NCBI GenBank assembly: GCA_964482535.1
Contig: CAYZXU010000140.1
Coordinates: forward strand, 1 to 5,497
Length of the DNA: 5,497 nucleotides
Source: CAYZXU01 sp964482535
GTDB taxonomy: Bacteria > Desulfobacterota > Desulfobacteria > Desulfobacterales > BuS5
Reading direction: 5' to 3'
In this document: in pieces, positions 5,403-5,497 of the stretch
Layout of the letters: the number at the start of each line of letters is the position of its first letter
Numbering within the stretch: position 1 is the stretch's first letter
The notes under the pieces: model-generated
Told to the model about the DNA's origin: nothing
Seen by the model: the letters and a program-made list of their open reading frames with translations, nothing else
Database searches by the model: none
Made by a program: the position numbers and the translations under genes

Positions 5403-5497
5403 TCATATTGGCAAAACTCTTACCTTAGCACCTTTTTCTATTCCTTCTGAATTTTTTCCTATTTTAACAAGCACGTCCGCTTTTACCATATTACTTA
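5403..5497 (-). CDS. moeA: MoeA-family protein, C-terminal 30 residues (enters from right edge)
   Basis: The visible residues are SNMVKADVLVKIGKNSEG then IEKGAKVRVLPI, followed by TGA. This matches the end of MoeA domain IV, where a small hydrophobic stretch leads to an I-x-x-NSEG-(L/I)-x-x-G turn and a final beta strand with V-x-V-L. The adjacent fusion protein has the same pattern at 389-411 (RIPENSEGINYNEPVEAELL), which supports the match. It would be the first of two MoeA paralogues in the same operon, the downstream one carrying the PBP-like extension. With only 30 residues visible, whether it too has extra domains at its N-terminus cannot be seen. Confidence 0.75.
   Translation of the reverse strand, partial: SNMVKADVLVKIGKNSEGIEKGAKVRVLPI

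Overview
All recognisable genes in this window lie on the minus strand, so the window is best read from right to left. The organism is not named by the sequence. The pair of molybdenum-cofactor insertion genes, one fused to a periplasmic-binding-protein-like domain, is typical of anaerobic bacteria rich in molybdenum or tungsten enzymes. The dispersed inverted repeat of the TGTCATTCCCGCG...GGATTC type is common in Desulfobacterota and some other Proteobacteria. A sulfate-reducer-like deltaproteobacterium is therefore my best guess, but it is an inference.

Right block (3359-5497): a molybdenum-cofactor operon. The last 30 codons of one MoeA-like protein enter from the right edge. After a 35-base gap with a clear Shine-Dalgarno sequence comes a 655-residue MoeA with a C-terminal substrate-binding-like domain. 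A short hairpin followed by nine Ts closes the operon 12 bases after its stop codon.

Middle block (2411-3358): an orphan 187-residue protein that looks like a SLOG/LOG-type Rossmannoid nucleotide-binding protein, with a strong ribosome binding site. Downstream of it are small hairpins, an open frame of doubtful status, and an 80-base dispersed repeat whose translation creates a spurious CHSREGGNP peptide.

Left block (1-2410): an A/T-rich accessory region. It holds a 433-base gene-free leader with two related palindromes, a frame-broken gene of the DUF3644 type with an R-N-N-A-I-H motif that fits the HEPN RNase signature R-x4-H, an attC-like hairpin, and the first 289 codons of a type I restriction-modification methyltransferase (HsdM) that runs off the left edge. 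The order DUF3644-like, hairpin, hsdM suggests a type I R-M locus that carried a HEPN-type accessory effector, now inactivated or misassembled.

The most interesting points are the broken HEPN-like gene beside hsdM, the two palindromes bracketing it that have some features of integron recombination sites, and the orphan SLOG-like gene nearby. I see no complete new system; hsdS and hsdR, if present, would lie beyond the left edge.
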